Source of the DNA: Telmatactis stephensoni
Taxonomy: Eukaryota; Cnidaria; Anthozoa; Actiniaria; Isophelliidae
Reading direction: 5' to 3'
NCBI GenBank assembly: GCA_029948255.1
Contig: JALIZF010001243.1
Span: forward strand, 62,001-126,000
DNA length: 64,000 bases
This document shows, piece after piece, positions 34,101 to 39,962 of this stretch. The notes under the pieces were generated by a model, which was given only the letters and a program-made list of their open reading frames with translations, was not told the origin of the DNA and searched no databases. Position numbers and translations under genes: made by a program. Each line of letters begins with the position of its first letter. The stretch's first letter is position 1.

Positions 34101-36463
34101 CCTCCCTCTCTCCCTCCCTCTCTCCTTCCCTCCCTCCCTCTCTCCTTCCCTCCCTCCCTCCCTCCCTCCCTCCCTCCCTCCTACCCTTCATGCCTTCTTT
34201 CCTTCCTTTCCTTTTCCTCTATTTTTATTTTGAAGTAGGGAAGTGAATCTTTGACCTGCTAATTTATTAGTGCTCTGTCCTAAAGCTAAGCCTTTCATTA
34301 TTTTCATCTCTCTAGATTATATAGACGTTTTGAAACAAACTCCACACGACTCGATATATGTCAGGTTGGTAGACAATTTAATTCACCTTCACAAAATAAA
34401 TATTTGAAAATTGTCATGTTCATTTCCACCCCCCTCGAAACAGAAACACCACAATGCTGTATGACGTCAAGTGAAATATTGTACCCGTTTGATCAGGTCT
34501 TAGGCCGTGTTTACACGTGACTGGTTCTACAGGGATTAGGTTGAAAATCAGGTTTCCCATTCTCTTGAAATGTCAGTGAAACTTTTTCAAGGTCAGGAAA
34601 TTGTTAGGAGTTGTTGATTTGTTTGGCCGGGGACACTGCAAATATGTAACCAAAGTAAGCGAAAAACAACCTTTTAGCAGCTTGATTTGCCTGGTGGATT
34701 CCATAAAACTAAAATGTTTACTGTGTTTGATTTCGTTGGAACACAAATTGCTCTAGATTTGTTTCAAGTAAAGTCAGTAAAAAATTGAATTTGGTTTTTG
34801 AAAAGTCAGCGAGTTGTACTTTACTTGGTAGTGGGAACCCCGATCCGGTTTTCTTCATCACGCAAATCTCATGCGAAAGAAAAGTAGGCAGGCCTACGAC
34901 CTTTGCGACGGAACCGTTCTTGTACCCCATGGCCTTAATGTTATGTTGTGTTTTCCCATAGGACTATAAGTAGCTACAAAGCCATGTCACCAGATGAGCT
35001 AAGTTTCACTGTAGGAGAAACGTTGCATGTAATCAATACACGCGCTAATTATGACCCAGCTAAACAGTCTTGGAAATGGGTAGCGATGAGAAAAGACGGG
35101 AAAAATATTGATGAAGGACTGGTGCCTTGCATGGGAACGTAAGTATCTAGCAGATATCGTATGACTGTGAAAAATATGCACGGTTATAACGATCAATAGA
35201 ACGATCATAGAATAACACAGCACAACAATGCAACAACACAACATAACAATGCATCACAACACAGTACAACACAACAGCACAACAACAAAACGCAACGAAA
35301 GACACAACACAATACAACACAACACAACACAGCAACTCGACACAACACAAAAACACAGCACTAGCACAGTGCACTGCAGTGCGATGTTATCCTCAAGTAC
35401 TCCATGTTCCAAACTTGTACCTTCATTCCTCTTCTGCATTTGCCAATCATCTTCTTTTCATATATTCTTTTATTTCTGAAGTCTTTATTTCATTTCTCAG
35501 TCTACCCGAGGATATGGAGTTAACAGTGACCTCCTCTCAGGTCTTACCAAAGTTGGAGGCAGATTCCATAGAAGACTTTGGCAGTGACGACGGAGGAGCG
35601 CCGATGAAAAGAGGTGGATCAGAAAGGAAAAGCTTTTTACAGAGATATCGAAAAATGCGAAAACGCGACAGTCGAGACCCTCTTGGTTCTGGGATAGATT
35701 TGAATGGTAAGTACTCTTAGGCTGGGGTTGAACCGTCTAACTGAATCAGACAAAATATTTTAATTTATTTAAAAGGGTGACATACATTACTGGTTGCCCA
35801 GTAGTTTACACTGTGGTCCTCAATTAAGAATACCAACTGGTAGGAGGCAAACCAGTTGGTTATTTACAAGCATTGAAGAGAAGCTGAATCTGAACTAGGG
35901 ACAGAAGCAAATTCAGCCTCAACTAGTGACCAGTGCGGGGACTTGAACTCGGGACCTCCGAATTGCGAGGCTGACGCTCTGCAGTCTCTCCAAACGTTGC
36001 GCACAACATTACAGGCGTGCTACACGGTACAACTGTGTTGCGCGCACTTTTGCAGGAAACGTTGCACCGTGTGTTCACTCCTACATGTTGCACACATAGC
36101 AGGGATGGGTATACGCTACGTACAGTAGTACAGAACATTAAGAGCGTTGTGTAACTACACTAAGAGCGTTGTGTGACTACAGTAAGAGCGTTGTGTGACT
36201 ACAGTAAGAGCGTTGTGTGACTACACTAAGAGCGTTACGTGACTACAGCAAGAGCGTTGTGTGACTACACTAAGACCGTTGTGTGACTATACTAAGAGCA
36301 GCTACGAAGGAGACTATCGTTTAGCAGCGTCTCCAATCCTGCGCAGTGTTCAGTGCGTTTCAAGTATTTAGACAGCTCATTAATATGCTTTTTCATTTTG
36401 ATTTTTGTAGGTAACTCTGGCAAAGTAACGTATTACGAAATTCTAAGCAAACTAAGCCGGTGA
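10893..36463 (+). CDS. CARD - coiled coil - 3xPDZ - SH3 scaffold, DLG5-like, lacking GUK
   Basis: I traced 21 coding exons: 10893-11292, 11920-11952, 13235-13405, 13716-13883, 19931-20029, 23283-23570, 26258-27144, 27872-28444, 29008-29055, 29190-29296, 29673-29775, 30385-30460, 30796-30893, 31882-32010, 32452-33041, 33176-33326, 33831-33936, 34316-34364, 34962-35138, 35501-35706, 36411-36463. Lengths sum to 4512 nt (1503 residues plus stop) and every junction keeps phase. Domains: CARD about 10-130; coiled coils about 430-860, broken by low-complexity stretches; tandem PDZ1 and PDZ2 about 890-1070; Ser-rich linker to 1256; PDZ3 about 1257-1340; SH3 about 1353-1420; basic hinge to 1503. In the family, DLG5 is a junction/polarity MAGUK with coiled coils, a tandem PDZ pair, further PDZs, SH3 and GUK. 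Here only one PDZ precedes SH3 and translation stops before GUK. CARMA (CARD9/10/11/14) proteins are the main alternative, but they carry a single PDZ. That this is one transcription unit is inferred. Confidence 0.8.
11920..11952 (+). CDS. exon 2 of scaffold gene (33 nt micro-exon)
   Basis: It encodes CDKVKQIQIE between tttcag and gaag|gtaagt. It is phase 1 on both sides, so it could be skipped without changing frame. Confidence 0.65.
13235..13405 (+). CDS. exon 3 of scaffold gene: short coiled coil
   Basis: Acceptor ttccatag and donor aaaag|gtattt; 57 codons, phase 1 to phase 1. It contains a heptad-like stretch (DQLKGKIVILESRIAEMIDK) right after the CARD region. Confidence 0.7.
13437..13712. 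repeat. three ~100 bp tandem copies plus (ATTTC)n before an acceptor
   Basis: Copies start with ggctagtcctgctgtctttc at 13437, 13535 and 13638, followed by tttcattt-type repeats. The last copy runs into the polypyrimidine tract of exon 4, so the duplicated DNA supplies the splice-acceptor pyrimidines. Confidence 0.85.
13716..13883 (+). CDS. exon 4 of scaffold gene: polar linker
   Basis: It encodes a Ser/Gln/Asn/Thr-rich linker with LFNRLKLKLFKLLQPQ. Acceptor ttttcag, donor gaag|gtaatt, phase 1 both sides. It is the branch point: its donor can pair in frame with either 15123 or 19931. Confidence 0.7.
14700..14945. repeat. dispersed repeat, related copy at 23850-24100
   Basis: 'ttgcgtgactatcgtgacaa' and the following 'gtcgcgacgctacgttcagg' resemble 'ttgcgtgacaaccatgacga' and 'cattgcgagttttcgttacg' near 23919. 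Both end in a cgtc-rich 'ggcgacgt.cgtcaa' block. Intronic, non-coding. Confidence 0.65.
15123..15412 (+). CDS. alternative terminal exon: tail-anchor segment and stop
   Basis: Acceptor tcgctttacag; enters in phase 1 and reads 95 codons to TAA. It has a Cys/His-containing N-terminal half (HIEERFLDTLCNVNPFTVLQ), a basic KAHKAK segment, then about 26 hydrophobic residues with one buried Glu and a 10-residue acidic tail SGSEHDSPEY. It has no coding continuation and no donor is needed, so it acts as a last exon. The TAA is shared with the end of the inverted-repeat element at 15412-15797. Confidence 0.6.
15412..15797. mobile_element. 386-bp MITE with ~70 bp terminal inverted repeats, TA target site
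   Basis: The left end agagagcaaaactgg and right end gtttcgctctct are inverted copies. Similarity continues inward through 'gagctatttttagtaagagg' on the left and 'cctgttactaaaaataacct' on the right. It is flanked by TA at 15410-15411 and 15798-15799, as for Tc1/mariner-type insertions. A related, more diverged copy is at about 41722-42105. No transposase. Confidence 0.85.
16330..16570. repeat. purine-rich (GAAA)n/(GGAA)n tract
   Basis: Imperfect gaaa, ggaa and ga repeats. Open frames on the opposite strand are low-complexity artefacts. Confidence 0.9.
16876..17160. repeat. ~27 bp minisatellite with palindromic core
   Basis: About ten tandem units of the type 'gcgttacgtaacgacaaaag' plus 'gagtaa'. 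Each unit contains the self-complementary cgttacgtaacg or its variant cgttacgtgacg. Confidence 0.9.
17361..17596. repeat. inverted-repeat element (MITE-like)
   Basis: The left arm 'agaagcttgagcttcacgta', continuing into 'cacgggatcccggaaacggc', is mirrored by right-arm 'gccgtttcccagtgtacgtt' and 'gaagcttaagt'. Confidence 0.6.
17945..18084. repeat. inverted-repeat element (MITE-like)
   Basis: The left arm gggctgttcatatgaaggca, with ttgtccctggtagccgagat, is mirrored by 'ctatcggctggctaccaggc' and 'gtcttcacgtgaacagtccc'. Confidence 0.8.
18159..18315. repeat. inverted-repeat element with (TAGTACTTT)n core
   Basis: The ends agagcgataacacttaaacc and 'ggttttagtgctatcgctct' are inverted copies. The interior has tagtacttt repeats. 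A family relative lies at 23641-23753. Confidence 0.85.
18960..19275. repeat. (CTTTC)n/(CTTTT)n microsatellite
   Basis: About 300 bases of cctttcctttcctt units, perfect from roughly 19105 to 19220. Long open frames through it on both strands are artefacts. Confidence 0.95.
19931..20029 (+). CDS. exon 5 of scaffold gene: basic/Ser linker, NAGNAG acceptor
   Basis: It encodes GSVEIPKNSPTGSPRRRSAD and LLLSLSGYGGIK, 33 codons, phase 1 in and out (aaag|gtaagc). The acceptor is the tandem acagtag: use of the first AG adds a Val, use of the second (exon start 19934) omits it, with no frame change. Confidence 0.65.
20030..23282. other. long AT-rich intron with simple repeats
   Basis: It contains gatgatgatg and (taa)n runs near 21530-21632, a ggaag/aacc tract near 23100-23195, and no exon I can support. 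Confidence 0.5.
21535..21633. repeat. (GAT)n then (AAT)n microsatellite
   Basis: A gatgatgatgat run followed by about 20 aat units. Confidence 0.95.
23283..23570 (+). CDS. exon 6 of scaffold gene: Ser/Pro/Val-rich linker
   Basis: Acceptor ttcccca|g and donor ccag|gtgggt. 96 codons, phase 1 both sides. The sequence is low-complexity (AAVPAVPAI, SSPSTSTSCSSSRR), consistent with a disordered linker before the coiled coil. Confidence 0.65.
23641..23753. repeat. inverted-repeat element (MITE-like)
   Basis: The left arm agagcatgaagcaacactaa, then atagtac, pairs with 'gtactatttagttactaagt' and 'tagtgcctgtgctct'. It shares its end and tagtac motifs with the 18159-18315 element. Confidence 0.75.
26258..27144 (+). 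CDS. exon 7 of scaffold gene: main coiled-coil region I
   Basis: 296 codons entering in phase 1 (atttcag|atacaa) and leaving in phase 0 (aacaag|gtgaga). An N-terminal basic Ser-rich part (KKSSAGERRTSTRLFRSVSA) is followed by long heptad segments (EIREMNSKLVEMTAKLHNAE; LEKKLISAQTEKEIALEELA; VIEQRDQIVSERDRALEEWG). The CxxC-like HCKDCEKLKE is a distinctive spot between the two coils. This organisation, with acidic/basic coiled coils of RD/ERDxALEE type, is seen in both DLG5 and CARD9/CARMA families. Confidence 0.85.
27872..28444 (+). CDS. exon 8 of scaffold gene: coiled-coil region II
   Basis: 191 codons in phase 0 at both ends (actcaag|gtcaaa; tatgag|gtgcga). It has heptads such as REKLLEDFAILNEQLNTTER and ERKKLHREMAAIVLARDEAI, then a Ser/Cys-rich tail (SISTCSSKDCHFCSSQDSSG). 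The acceptor has a weak pyrimidine tract but the frame join to exon 7 is exact. Confidence 0.85.
28545..28561. repeat. poly-G run in intron
   Basis: A run of about 14-15 Gs, flanked by further G clusters. It could form a G-quadruplex in the transcript (inference). Confidence 0.8.
28846..28980. repeat. inverted-repeat element 27 bp upstream of exon 9
   Basis: The left arm agttatacaatggtttctcg and right arm cgaaaccattgtataact are inverted copies, with 'cacttgtattttct' and 'agaaaatacaagtg' inside. A second small inverted pair (ccaccatagaaaatac / gtattttctatggtg) lies just left at 28711-28839. Confidence 0.85.
29008..29055 (+). CDS. exon 9 of scaffold gene: linker before PDZ1
   Basis: 16 codons, DFQRPDGKEVTTTLGK, phase 0 both ends, between attttag and gaag|gtaaga. 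Confidence 0.7.
29190..29775 (+). CDS. exons 10-11 of scaffold gene: PDZ1
   Basis: Exons 29190-29296 and 29673-29775. The first ends NVR split across the intron in phase 2; the second begins IYDEIISINDIPVTENDQNL, the betaC-alphaB PDZ signature (xGDxIxxINxxxV). It ends SIKL leading into VLRR in exon 12, the last PDZ strand. The carboxylate-binding GLGF loop is not canonical, with GRVICHGRAF-type sequence instead, so ligand binding may differ from classical PDZs. Confidence 0.75.
30197..30372. repeat. inverted-repeat element with CGTGACCGTG core, next to exon 12
   Basis: The ends gagctgttttcgtatgagtg and 'cacagtcatataaaatctgctc' are diverged inverted copies. The interior is built of gtgccgtgaccgtgtcgtga repeats. 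It belongs to the same family as elements at about 49521-49643, 54711-54875 and 55464-55580, with a decayed copy near 38611. It ends 12 bases before exon 12. Confidence 0.85.
30385..32010 (+). CDS. exons 12-14 of scaffold gene: end of PDZ1 and PDZ2
   Basis: Exons 30385-30460, 30796-30893 and 31882-32010. PDZ2 opens with FDVEMKIPKKSKAGLGFDCG, with a GLGF-type loop split by the phase 1 intron, then LYVKDTSFGG, LDVGDYIHKINGKHLDK and a basic last strand KVKFNITRTI. It abuts PDZ1 with almost no linker, the tandem arrangement seen in DLG5. Confidence 0.8.
31070..31172. repeat. (GAG)n then (GAC)n trinucleotide tract
   Basis: About 50 bases of aggagg units turn directly into about 40 bases of gacgac units. 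Intronic. Homopeptide frames (poly-Arg/Asp/Thr/Val) are artefacts. Confidence 0.95.
31210..31790. repeat. four tandem copies of a 147-150 bp unit
   Basis: Units begin cattgaggttcctgttctcg at 31360, 31507 and 31654, with a diverged first copy at 31210 (spacing 150, 147, 147). Each contains 'gagacgactgcgcgaataa' and 'gtcgtcgttccttttaactg'. Intronic. The gcgaataaagaga core also resembles the repeat at about 24095. Confidence 0.9.
32011..32360 (+). repeat. repeated copies of an exon-end / 5' splice-site segment
   Basis: The exon 14 end 'cattcacacgatcagaag|gtaagt' recurs as 'cattcacacgataaaggtaa' (32111), 'attcacgggatcaaaaggta' (32225) and 'attcacacgatcagaaggta' (32324), separated by gggaggga-rich spacers. 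Two of the three copies retain a gtaag donor. Confidence 0.85.
32452..33041 (+). CDS. exon 15 of scaffold gene: Ser-rich linker between PDZ2 and PDZ3
   Basis: 196 codons, phase 0 in (cctaaag|gcgata), phase 2 out (gatag|gtaggt). It begins AIESDNVVLRRVPG, completing PDZ2, then a disordered Ser/Asp-rich region (LSIVSNDSSISMKSRDSRLS) with many potential phosphorylation sites. The long linker before the next PDZ also matches the DLG5 plan, though it is shorter than in vertebrate DLG5. Confidence 0.8.
33176..33936 (+). CDS. exons 16-17 of scaffold gene: PDZ3
   Basis: Exons 33176-33326 and 33831-33936. Canonical PDZ features: VRVMRLEKEMFESLGLEVTG (SLGL carboxylate loop), GGNLVGIYVKELTKDS, AGLEVGDRLIKLNCYDF and a last helix/strand (HATRIVRLLSSCTYVRIEAE). 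The intron splits it at LIK|LN in phase 0, a common PDZ intron position. Vertebrate DLG5 has two PDZs here; I see only this one. Confidence 0.85.
34062..34215. repeat. (TCCC)n pyrimidine tract
   Basis: tccctccctccc runs in the intron between PDZ3 and SH3. Confidence 0.95.
34316..35138 (+). CDS. exons 18-19 of scaffold gene: SH3 domain
   Basis: Exons 34316-34364 (phase 1 in, phase 2 out) and 34962-35138 (phase 2 out). They read TPHDSIYVR then TISSYKAMSPDELSFTVGET, with LHVINTRANY and WKWVAMRKDGK. The D-S-I-Y-V-R ... DELSF pattern matches the MAGUK-type SH3 that follows the last PDZ in DLG5. Confidence 0.85.
35260..35365. repeat. (ACAAC)n-type repeat
   Basis: Imperfect cacaacacaac/aatacaac units in the intron after SH3. 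Confidence 0.85.
35501..36463 (+). CDS. exons 20-21 of scaffold gene: basic hinge and stop
   Basis: Exons 35501-35706 and 36411-36463. They read LPEDMELTVTSSQVLPKLEA, an acidic patch, a basic ERKSFLQRYRKMRKRDSR segment, then GNSGKVTYYEILSKLSR and TGA. The basic segment corresponds to the SH3-GUK HOOK region of DLG5, and the last 17 residues sit where the chain would enter GUK. A weak alternative donor (ccg|gtgaca at 36460) overlaps the stop codon; if used it could extend the protein, but no GUK-like exon was recognised downstream. Confidence 0.75.
35822..36005 (-). mobile_element. tRNA-derived SINE (copy 1)
   Basis: On the minus strand it has a tRNA-like head (B box ggtcccgagttcaagtcccc) and ends in a hairpin tail (ccaactggt ... 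accagttgg on the + strand). It shares long blocks with the copy at 52969-53158. It lies in the last intron of the scaffold gene, antisense to it. Confidence 0.7.
36138..36300. repeat. 23-bp minisatellite, about 7 units
   Basis: Units of 'ctaagagcgttgtgtgacta' plus 'cac' with one or two substitutions. In the last intron of the scaffold gene. Confidence 0.9.
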
Positions 36464-36883
36464 CAGAAGAAAAGGTGAACACCGCTGTACAGTAGATTTC
36501 CGGGCACGCGTGCTCAAATAATTTATACAAATGAATCAAACAACAAAAAAGAGAATTTCTTACGGTATTTTGACATTTTTACATAAGGTCTATATTTGAT
36601 ACTTTAAGAATAACCGTATTGAATTTAAAACTTAAAATTAAAAAGAAGATATAGTTTTAACTTGTATATGGTAGATTTAAGATAAATATTTGTAGAAAAA
36701 AATCTAAATTTTGAAACATAAGTCTGCCGAAATCTGATTAGGGTATTCCTTTGTAGTCGATATTCTGTTAGTAGGTATTTTGCTTAATGCTACTGCTAGA
36801 TCTCTGGTCGCACTTAGAAGCATGTTGCAAGTTCAAATGCATTCGAGATTGCGTCCACGTAAAATTATGGGAATGCTGTGTTA

Positions 36884-36963
36884 TAGCCTGCGTTGCTGGC
36901 GGTCTGCGGTTTTTGGGGCGGAGGAAGAAATGAAAAACCGCAGACCACCAGCAACGCAGGCTA
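36884..36963. repeat. compact 80-bp near-perfect hairpin
   Basis: The arms 'tagcctgcgttgctggcggt' (continuing ctgcggttttt) and 'aaaaaccgcagaccaccagc' (continuing aacgcaggcta) pair over 31 bases with one mismatch around an 18-base loop. It is either a very small MITE or a hairpin transcript source, 420 bp downstream of the scaffold stop codon. Confidence 0.9.
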
Positions 36964-37355
36964 ATTCAGACCACTCTCCCTCCCGATCTACAAAAAGTGT
37001 CCGTTTAACAAAGACGGTCGGTAATTTAATATTCTAAATTTTAAAAATTCGTCAAAATTCATAAAATTCAGAGCTAACAAGTTGGTTTATTTTATGATTA
37101 ACAAAACAGTTTTTAAAATTTTATTACTAAAAGTAGTGGCGGCTACCAAATCGAAATATAGTGCAGTATCTCATTGAAGTTTCATGCAATGTGTCTCCTG
37201 TAATACAGTATTACCGTGAATTGTAGAACAGTCGCAATATTAGCAGTAGCAGCCTCAGTACATCGGGTAGTATCTGTCCAGTTAATTTCGCATTCGTTAA
37301 AGAAGACACAGATCACTATGGTGACATAAAGGACAGATAACGTCAGGCTTATACA

Positions 37356-37753
37356 CCGAATCGAAATATGGCGGCAAAATAGACCTTTTTCGAGTTTGTT
37401 CATACTGCTGTAAAATAAGACAACAGACGCACTGGCGCAGGGTTAGCCTCGAGTCAAGGTAAATTATTCGGAAATACCAGCGAGAAAAAAAAACATTTTG
37501 ATTAAGAACAATACAGAAATCGATTTTAATCTCATGAGTCTTTCTTGAAAAGGAGGCTAACCCTGCATAAATGCGCCTTTTGGTAAGTAGCTCAGCGGAC
37601 TCTAGCAACTTGAAAGTGGACTATTGAATAACTGTTATTTTATACTGACTAGCCTCTCATTCATGTGAAAACGCTTTTGTGTCTCCACGTGAACACGAGG
37701 CTAGTCAGTCCAGAACAATAGTTATTCAAATTTGCCGCCATATTTCGATTCGG
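37356..37753. repeat. nested inverted-repeat element
   Basis: Outer arms ccgaatcgaaatatggcggc and gccgccatatttcgattcgg are perfect. An inner pair (ttgaataactgttat ... actgactagcctc / gaggctagtcagt ... atagttattcaa) lies at 37624-37729. Confidence 0.85.
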
Positions 37754-38476
37754 CCAATGAATGTTCAGGAAACATTCACCGAGTTTACAACCGTACATTT
37801 GGCATGAGATAATGCGAAGGAATGGCTTGAGAACATTCTTTTCTCCCCAAAAAAGAGCCATCTTTACTTCCTTTCTTCTTTTCCCAAAAACGTACTTTCA
37901 AGTTAAGGCCCGCTTTAAAGATGAAACTCACTGTGAGAATCTTGTAAAAGCGGTTTTATTGAGGCATTTTGAAGCGGACAAGAAGCGACTGAGCCAAACG
38001 TCCGGCTTAAATCCTAAAGTTATCTGTCGATTCTTTATAAAAGATACATACTAAGGCCTAGTTTTTGCGGGCATCGGAAGCAGAAGCGGAAACAATTAAA
38101 AATTTAGAAAGACACTGAGCTGTGCGTATGTTGTTTGCGTGTCTGCTTGCGTCGCTCGTGTAAAACGTAAGGTGTAGTGATCCTAGTCTGTGTAGCAGGT
38201 CCTTTCCGGTCCCTTGACAAAGTCTGATGCTTATTCTAAATAGATAAACTAGAGCAAAACGTTTTCTAAATGAAGTGTCTTGATTTCTTTTAACTTAGAG
38301 GACAGATTAAGGTATACGTCAAGTCCACACTAATGCTTTTCAATTCTCAAACGCACACTTTTGGATGCGTTTTGCGCCTTCAATCCAAACTAAAACGGCG
38401 TTTTTCTTTTTTACTGTGGTACAAAAACCGAGATAAACATTCGTTTTCAACTTACTCGTATTACTGTGGACGCATA

Positions 38477-38587
38477 CGTAGCCTTAGTCTAAACGCCTGG
38501 CCCTCCTCTTTTTCATTTTGGAAGCCCAAATAGCCCAAATGAAAAAGAGCGGCGAAGGAGGGCCCAGCGTCTGGACTAACGTAGCCT
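38477..38587. repeat. inverted-repeat element (hairpin)
   Basis: gtagccttagtctaaacgcc/tggccctcct on the left pairs with aggagggcccagcgtctgga/ctaacgtagcc on the right, with 'ctttttcatttt' opposite 'aaatgaaaaag'. Confidence 0.85.
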
Positions 38588-38812
38588 AAACTATGAAACA
38601 AATTCGACATGAATAGAGCAGTTTTCGTATGAGTGGGAAACTAACTTCACCACCGTAACATGACCGAGTCATTGCTGTGATATATACAAACATTACTGAG
38701 TTATGAAATCTCCTCTGTGAAAAAGAGGATCAGTAAAGGGTGTAGAGGATCAGTACTGTATCAGACACCCGTGTTCCGTTTCCCTAAGCATTCACAATCT
38801 GCTTATGTCGTT

Positions 38813-39096
38813 TATACACCTATTTGCGCAAACATTGACACTTTCAAAATCATCGAACCTTGAAGCTGAGACCGAAATGGCTCCTGGGTACACTAGTAAT
38901 ATATGGATTTTCATATATTTTGTCATGAATTGTCCACATAATCGTGATCCTAATGCCAAAAATTTGTTTCAATCGCTGTTTAAAACGTCCACGTCAACGC
39001 GCTTCTTTGAGATTATCGAATCAACAGATTTCCCAGTGTTCATTTCGGTCTAAGCTTCTATGTTTTGAAGTTCAATGTTTGCGCAAATAGGTATAT
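38813..39096. repeat. inverted-repeat element (MITE-like)
   Basis: The left end tatacacctatttgcgcaaa, then cattgacactttcaaaa, pairs with right end 'ttttgaagttcaatg' and 'tttgcgcaaataggtatata'. Confidence 0.8.
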
Positions 39097-39477
39097 ATTA
39101 CAACACAGCTCATTCAGTTCTTGAAGGATAGAGTATGAGAGAGATGAAATGAGTTTGTTAGGGTGGTTAGGAGTTTTAGCAGCAGAACCCTGCTCTCCCA
39201 CAAGGTAAATTAAACAACATATTTAATATTTGCTATAGTTATCATACACGATCGAAGAAATTCTCCTTAGGAAAAGAGAGAGACTGTGTACTACCTCGGG
39301 ATATAGAGGGGTTCTTATATGTTTTATATTTTAAAGTTAAAGTTAATAAAATATAGAAAAATTATTCTTAGAGTAACAAAAATTAGTAATAAATGTTTTA
39401 CTAATTTGATAGGTTGTATATAAATTAAACAGACTGATTAACTCTTGTTATCTGTGTCAGTAAACTAGTGACACTGT

Positions 39478-39660
39478 ACCGTGTTCTACCGTGCCGTGTT
39501 GTACTGTGTCGCGTTACACCATGCCGTGTTGTACCGTGCCGGGTACCGTGCTGTTGCACCGTGCCGTACTGCACCGTGCCGTGTTGTACCGTGCTGCCTC
39601 GGTAATTTTATTGGACAAGCCGTGTTGTACCGTGCCGTCTTGCACCGTGTTGTCTCAGCA
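39478..39660. repeat. (GTACCGTGCCGTGTT)n degenerate repeat
   Basis: Short imperfect repeats of taccgtgccgtgttg. The two open frames across it are low-complexity. Related in sequence to the cores of the CGTGACCGTG element family. Confidence 0.8.
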
Positions 39661-39962
39661 ATTTTATTGGACGATGTTAATGCCTTGTCTTATCTATAGC
39701 TAGTATAGAGTTCCTATTGTCCCTGCAACGTGCTCATCAAATTCAAACTAGTTTAAGGGACGTGTCTCAGGAACAGATTTCTGTCTCTGTGACGCAATTT
39801 CGTGCAGTGTACGTACACCAGAGGGACTTTCCTTGAGCTTCATAAGGCTTTGTGGTTTCTTGAAAGGAAAGCCTGAGAAAGAGTGTTATTCTATGATCTG
39901 GATAAAGTATATGCCCAAGTGGTGAGATTGTTCGAACCATAGAAATAATTTAGTGAAACAGA

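Larger units (their letters stand above)
36464..39960. other. intergenic / 3' region, hairpins and repeats only
   Basis: No exon with domain similarity was found, GUK in particular. A candidate poly(A) signal aataaa lies at 39345-39350, and attaaa at about 36638 is closer to the stop. The gtaccgtgccgtgttgtacc repeats at 39478-39655 are low complexity. Confidence 0.45.

Noticed and set aside
36138..36300. CRISPR-like regularly spaced repeat
   Set aside because: Units are contiguous with no unique spacers, and the genome is eukaryotic; it is a minisatellite.
36464..39960. Search for a GUK domain, including the 97-codon frame at 37761-38054
   Set aside because: No P-loop-like or GUK motifs; the frame partly overlaps an inverted-repeat element.
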